DNA of 36,773 nucleotides from Saprospiraceae bacterium (lineage in GTDB: Bacteria > Bacteroidota > Bacteroidia > Chitinophagales > Saprospiraceae): positions 1 through 36,773 of the forward strand of contig JAHDFN010000010.1 in the NCBI GenBank assembly GCA_020628145.1, written 5' to 3'. Positions 33,692 to 36,773 of this stretch are shown one piece after another; positions within the stretch are counted from its first letter, which is position 1, and every line of letters begins with the position of its first letter. A program made the position numbers and the translations under genes. The notes below the pieces were generated by a model, which was not told the origin of the DNA, made no database searches, and was given only the letters and a program-made list of their open reading frames with translations.

Positions 33692-33725
33692 GACAAGTGG
33701 TATTGTCCACTTACCCCTATCTTTG
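33692..33725 (+). promoter_or_regulatory. Overlapping palindromes next to a TAnnTTTG element
   Basis: GACAA-N6-TTGTC (33692-33707) overlaps AAGTGG-N6-CCACTT (33695-33712), and TATCTTTG follows at 33718-33725. The layout suggests an operator beside the -7 element of a promoter for the HD-domain gene (no good -33 TTG at proper spacing). This and the small ORF below account for the 326-base gap between porX and the HD gene. CAACCCTTT (33759-33767) and AAAGGGTTG (33837-33845) could pair in the leader RNA. Confidence 0.35.
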
Positions 33726-33748
33726 TGTAAAAATCCGAAAAAAATTAA

Positions 33749-33886
33749 ATGGGCAAAGCAACCCTTTTACCGTTTCCACAGTCTTGTTTGTGCATATTTT
33801 ATGGGAAAAAAGATTCCCTGTTGGCTTTGAAAACAGAAAGGGTTGTATCTCAGCAAGGTTTACAATTAAATTTTCTTAATGAATAA
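33749..33886 (+). CDS. Possible 45-residue leader ORF overlapping the HD-domain gene
   Basis: ATG at 33749 opens a 45-codon frame whose stop (33884-33886) overlaps the start of the HD-domain gene by 8 bases (ATGAATAA). The peptide (starts MGKATLLPFPQSCLCIFYG) matches nothing I know. The end-to-start overlap is what a translationally coupled leader would show. It could equally be chance. Confidence 0.28.
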   Translation: MGKATLLPFPQSCLCIFYGKKDSLLALKTERVVSQQGLQLNFLNE

Positions 33887-35096
33887 ACGTAAAATCATTA
33901 ATGATCCGGTTTACGGATTTGTAACCATCCCCTTCGATATCATTTATGATTTGATGGAACACAAATGGTTCCAACGATTACGAAGGATTAAGCAACTTGC
34001 ATTAACCCACTATGTTTATCCCGGTGCATTGCACACCCGATTCCATCATGCTTTGGGTGCCTTACATCTAACCGGTCAAGCTATTGACGTATTACGTTCA
34101 AAAGGAACGATGATTTCAGAAGAAGAAGCAGAAGCAGTATCCATAGCGATTTTGCTTCATGACATAGGACACGGCCCTTTTTCACATGCCCTCGAACATA
34201 CCTTGATGAATATCCACCATGAAGAACTTTCTGTTCTTTTCATGGAAAAGCTCAATAAGGAATTCAATGGACGGTTGGACATGGCCATTTCTATTTTCAA
34301 CAATCAATATCCTAAGAAATTCCTTTACCAATTGGTTTCAGGCCAATTGGATATGGACAGAATGGATTATCTCAATAGGGATAGTTTTTTCACAGGAGTC
34401 CATGAAGGAGTAATCGGATATCACCGCATCATCAAGATGTTGGTTGTTCAGGATAATGAATTGGTTGTGGAAGAGAAGGGACTTTATTCCATAGAAAGGT
34501 TTCTTACTGCAAGGAGATTGATGTATTGGCAGGTTTACTTACATAAAACCACTCTTGTTGCCGAACAGATGCTCATCAAAACATTGAATCGAGCAAAATA
34601 TCTGGCTACAAAGAAAAAAATAGTTACGCCTTCATCTCATCTCAACTTCTTCCTGAATAGCAATCTTAGTTCAAATGATTTGGAAAGAATCGGTGATGAA
34701 ATCATTTACCACTATTCCAATTTAGATGATACGGACATTGTCATCGCCCTCAAAATGTTTGCAAAAAATGATGATTTCCTATTGTCTTTTTTAGCCAATG
34801 GGCTACTCTATAGGAAATTATTTAGAATTGAAATACAAAACACCCCTTTTGGCAGTGACTACATCGCCAAAATCCGTCAAAAAACCACTAATGCATATCA
34901 ACATAAAGATGTTGATGCCAACGATTTGATTTCCATCGGACAGGAAAGCAATACGACATACTCCACAAAAAAGGATGAAATAAAAATCCTATTGAAAAAT
35001 GGAACTGTCAAACCGATGTCTGAAGTGGATACACTTAACATTCCACAGGAAATAATCACCAAGCATTATTTATGCTATCCGAAAACAAAATCGTAA
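33879..35096 (+). CDS. HD-domain phosphohydrolase
   Basis: A 405-residue cytoplasmic protein of the dGTPase-related HD family. The N-terminus has the conserved INDPVYGFVTIPFDIIYDLMEHKWFQRLRRIKQLALTHYVYPGA block. The metal-binding H...HD...D set is in TRFHHALGALH and LLHDIGHGPFSHALEHTL, with a later Asp in SGQLDMDRMDYLNRD. These enzymes hydrolyse dNTPs or similar nucleotides. The substrate is not determined. The C-terminal 150 residues are mostly helical. In several Bacteroidota I recall such a gene lying next to porX, as here, where it is divergent from porX. The gene is followed by a 273-base leader and the repeat-protein gene. Confidence 0.9.
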   Translation: MNKRKIINDPVYGFVTIPFDIIYDLMEHKWFQRLRRIKQLALTHYVYPGALHTRFHHALGALHLTGQAIDVLRSKGTMISEEEAEAVSIAILLHDIGHGPFSHALEHTLMNIHHEELSVLFMEKLNKEFNGRLDMAISIFNNQYPKKFLYQLVSGQLDMDRMDYLNRDSFFTGVHEGVIGYHRIIKMLVVQDNELVVEEKGLYSIERFLTARRLMYWQVYLHKTTLVAEQMLIKTLNRAKYLATKKKIVTPSSHLNFFLNSNLSSNDLERIGDEIIYHYSNLDDTDIVIALKMFAKNDDFLLSFLANGLLYRKLFRIEIQNTPFGSDYIAKIRQKTTNAYQHKDVDANDLISIGQESNTTYSTKKDEIKILLKNGTVKPMSEVDTLNIPQEIITKHYLCYPKTKS

Positions 35097-35369
35097 CTTT
35101 GTGCCACCAAAATGGAAACCACTGGTTTTCAGTGGCATTCAAAAAATAAACAAATGTTCTTTGACATATCGGGTTAGACTTTTTTATTATGAAAATATGT
35201 TTTCACATTCTAAATGTCCAATCATATTTTCAAAAAGGTAAAACTCGAGGCTGCTTCAAGTAAAGTATGATACAAGAGGTTTTTTTCCTCTTCTATTATA
35301 TTATTCATTGGTAATAATTTTAATTAGTTATAAACCTTATTTCATTAATTCAAAATCTGTTGTTTCGCT
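35094..35369 (+). promoter_or_regulatory. Long leader region of the repeat-protein gene, with boxA-like site
   Basis: TAACTTTG (35094-35101), at the stop of the HD gene, fits the TAnnTTTG -7 element, though no clear TTG stands at the right distance. A hairpin follows (CCACTG 35119-35124, GTTTT loop, CAGTGG 35130-35135) without a T-run. TGTTCTTTGACA at 35155-35166 agrees with the rRNA antitermination boxA consensus TGYTCTTTNACA. A second small hairpin (AAGAGG 35274-35279 / CCTCTT 35287-35292, T-rich loop) lies nearer the ATG at 35370. Transcription from the -7 element would give a leader of about 260 bases. Confidence 0.4.
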
Positions 35370-36773
35370 ATGAAAAAATTGAACCTGATTCTTGGAGTAG
35401 TTTTCGTGCTTTTTGCCGTAGCTGCTACAGCTCAGCCAGGTATCGATGCACCAATCGAACGTGAACCCGGAAAATGCTACGCTAAGTGTATGATCCAGGA
35501 CCGTTATGATACAGTGTCCGAGACTGTTGAGACCAAGGGAGCTTCTTCTCGTACAGAAGTTGTTCCAGGTGAGTATGAAACCGTAACCGAACAAGTTGTG
35601 GTTGCTGAAGAAAGCCGTCGTCTCATTCCTGTGCCTGCTGAGTATGAAACTGTTTCCGAACAGTATGAAAGTGCTCCTGCAAGTTCTACATTAAGAGTTG
35701 TTCCTGCTCAATATGAGACAGTAACTGAGCAAGTATTGGTGGCTGATGAAAGCCGTCGCTTAATTGCCGTTCCTGCTGAATATGAGACAGTAAGTGAACA
35801 AGTCGTAACTGCCGAAGCTAGTAGCCGTCTTGTTGCCGTTCCTGCACAATACGAAACAGTAACCGAGCAAGTAATGACTGCTGATGAAAGCCGTCGTTTA
35901 ATTGCCGTTCCTGCCGAGTATGAAACAGTAACTGAGCAAGTAATGACTAAAGATGCTTCTTCTACACTTGTTGCCGTTCCTGCTCAATATGAGACAGTAA
36001 CCGAGCAAGTAGAAACTCAACCTGCTTCTTCACGTTTGATCGCCGTTCCTGCTCAATTCGAGACAGTAACCGAGCAAGTGATGACCAAGGATGCTTCTTC
36101 TACACTTGTGGCTGTTCCTGCTCAATATGAGACAGTGACCGAGCAAGTAGAAACCCAACCGGCTTCTACACGTTTGATCGCTGTTCCTGCTGAGTATGAG
36201 ACAGTAACTGAACAAGTAATGGTTAAGCCTGAGTCTCGCCGTTTAATTGTTGTTCCTGCTCAATTCGAGACAGTAACTGAACAAGTAATGACTAAAGCTG
36301 AGTCACGTCGTCTAATAGCTGTTCCTGCTCAATATGAGACAGTAACTGAAACTGTTGGAGGTGATGATGCCGGTTCAAGACTTGAAGTTGTTCCTGCTCA
36401 ATATGAGACAGTAACCGAACAAGTAATGGTTAAGCCTGAATCTCGTCGTCTAATAGCTGTTCCTGCTCAATTCGAGACAGTAACTGAAACTGTTGGAGGT
36501 GATGATGCCGGTTCAAGACTTGAAGTTGTTCCTGCTCAATACGAGACAGTAACCGAACAAGTAATGGTGGCTGAAGAAAGCCGTCGTTTGATTGCCGTTC
36601 CTGCCGAGTATGAAACAGTAACTGAACAAGTAATGGTAGCTGAAGAAAGCCGTCGTTTGATTGTTGTTCCTGCTGAGTACGAAACCGTAACTGAACAAGT
36701 AGAGGGCTCTCAAGCTTCTACACGTTTGATTGCTGTTCCTGCTCAATATGAGACAGTAACTGAACAAGTAATG
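35370..36773 (+). CDS. Secreted repeat protein of 23-residue VPAxYETVTEQ units (partial)
   Basis: 468 codons, open at the right edge. Signal peptide about 1-22 (KKLNLILGVVFVLFAVAATAQ). A short linker holds two Cys in GKCYAKC (36 and 40). From residue 42 the protein consists only of 23-residue units: one degenerate unit (42-64), then 18 units whose VP lies at residue 65+23k (65 to 456, last one cut), with no indel. Core: VPA[QE][YF]ETVTEQV, then a variable decapeptide such as MVKPESRRLIA or GGDDAGSRLEV. Hydrophobic and polar residues alternate, suggesting beta strands in a rod. CYAKC followed by a few YETVTEQV-type units occurs, as I recall, in OmpA-family proteins, where an OmpA peptidoglycan-binding domain follows, but the end is not visible. 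Arginine codons are nearly all CGT, unlike neighbouring genes, suggesting high expression. Confidence 0.85.
   Translation, partial: MKKLNLILGVVFVLFAVAATAQPGIDAPIEREPGKCYAKCMIQDRYDTVSETVETKGASSRTEVVPGEYETVTEQVVVAEESRRLIPVPAEYETVSEQYESAPASSTLRVVPAQYETVTEQVLVADESRRLIAVPAEYETVSEQVVTAEASSRLVAVPAQYETVTEQVMTADESRRLIAVPAEYETVTEQVMTKDASSTLVAVPAQYETVTEQVETQPASSRLIAVPAQFETVTEQVMTKDASSTLVAVPAQYETVTEQVETQPASTRLIAVPAEYETVTEQVMVKPESRRLIVVPAQFETVTEQVMTKAESRRLIAVPAQYETVTETVGGDDAGSRLEVVPAQYETVTEQVMVKPESRRLIAVPAQFETVTETVGGDDAGSRLEVVPAQYETVTEQVMVAEESRRLIAVPAEYETVTEQVMVAEESRRLIVVPAEYETVTEQVEGSQASTRLIAVPAQYETVTEQVM
35493..36773 (+). repeat. 69-bp tandem repeats, 19 units, continuing past the window
   Basis: Units are exactly 69 bp: a degenerate one at 35493-35561, then regular units starting at 35562 and every 69 bp to 36735. 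Pairs have been duplicated as 138-bp blocks: 35907-36044 with 36045-36182, and 36321-36458 with 36459-36596 encode nearly identical two-unit segments. All units keep the frame. Confidence 0.95.

Noticed and set aside
35161-35190. Sigma-70 style promoter TTGACA-N18-TATTAT
   Set aside because: Bacteroidota housekeeping promoters use TTG/TAnnTTTG, and the TTGACA here is better explained as part of the boxA match.
35337-36767. Minus-strand small ORFs in the repeat array
   Set aside because: They are periodic antisense shadows of the 69-bp repeat. The plus-strand frame is open for 468 codons with a signal peptide.
35493-36773. CRISPR array
   Set aside because: Repeats are contiguous 69-bp units without distinct spacers and are fully coding in one frame.

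Overview
The window looks like a chromosomal segment of a Bacteroidota bacterium, probably of the Saprospiria/Flavobacteriia type, though I cannot settle the class from sequence alone. The evidence is: two type IX secretion (T9SS) proteins (a PorW/SprE-like lipoprotein and the response regulator PorX) plus a secreted protein with a gliding-motility-type C-terminal sorting domain; promoters of the Bacteroidota type (TTG about 20 bases before TAnnTTTG); few Shine-Dalgarno sequences; a mevalonate-pathway operon; and menaquinone genes. Most of the window is housekeeping sequence. I saw no tRNA, rRNA, CRISPR array, transposase or phage gene.

Layout. 160-2349 (+): a glyoxalase-II-like hydrolase, thiamine-phosphate kinase and a DUF6508-like protein. 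2395-2790: the decayed remains of a secreted-protein gene. 2865-3524 (+): a lipoprotein. 3588-6960 (-): a GatB/YqeY-domain protein and the large TPR lipoprotein PorW/SprE. 7229-9025 (+): an M23 endopeptidase, a bactofilin and an AtpZ-like protein whose start lies inside the bactofilin gene. 9257-13570 (-): a catalytically dead M16 peptidase homologue, a membrane adenylyl cyclase and glutamyl-tRNA reductase. 13744-19728 (+): envelope and secreted proteins (an Omp85/BamA-type barrel, a His/Trp-repeat protein, a small helical periplasmic protein, a second M23 peptidase) and Bcp peroxiredoxin. 19776-21094 (+): an acyltransferase gene broken by a one-base frameshift. 21227-25855 (+): an apparent operon of IPP isomerase (fni), HMG-CoA reductase, a GYDIA-type GHMP kinase with a damaged start, an FAD/NAD(P) reductase and a two-TM protein. 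25923-29484 (-): menF-menD-menB with a good promoter. 29582-33552 (-): a P-loop nucleotide kinase-like protein, a LamG protein with a T9SS sorting domain, YbaB and PorX. 33879-35096 (+): an HD-domain phosphohydrolase. 35370 to the right edge (+): a secreted repeat protein cut off by the window.

The most striking item is the last gene. After a signal peptide and a Cys-x-x-x-Cys segment it consists only of 23-residue (69-bp) units in perfect register: one degenerate unit and then 18 regular ones, with no indel in 1.2 kb. It is still open at the last base. Sub-blocks of two units (138 bp) have been duplicated recently. Its long leader contains a TAnnTTTG element and a match to the rRNA antitermination boxA. 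Two single-base lesions (acyltransferase, GHMP kinase start) deserve a check against raw reads, because they could be real decay or assembly errors.
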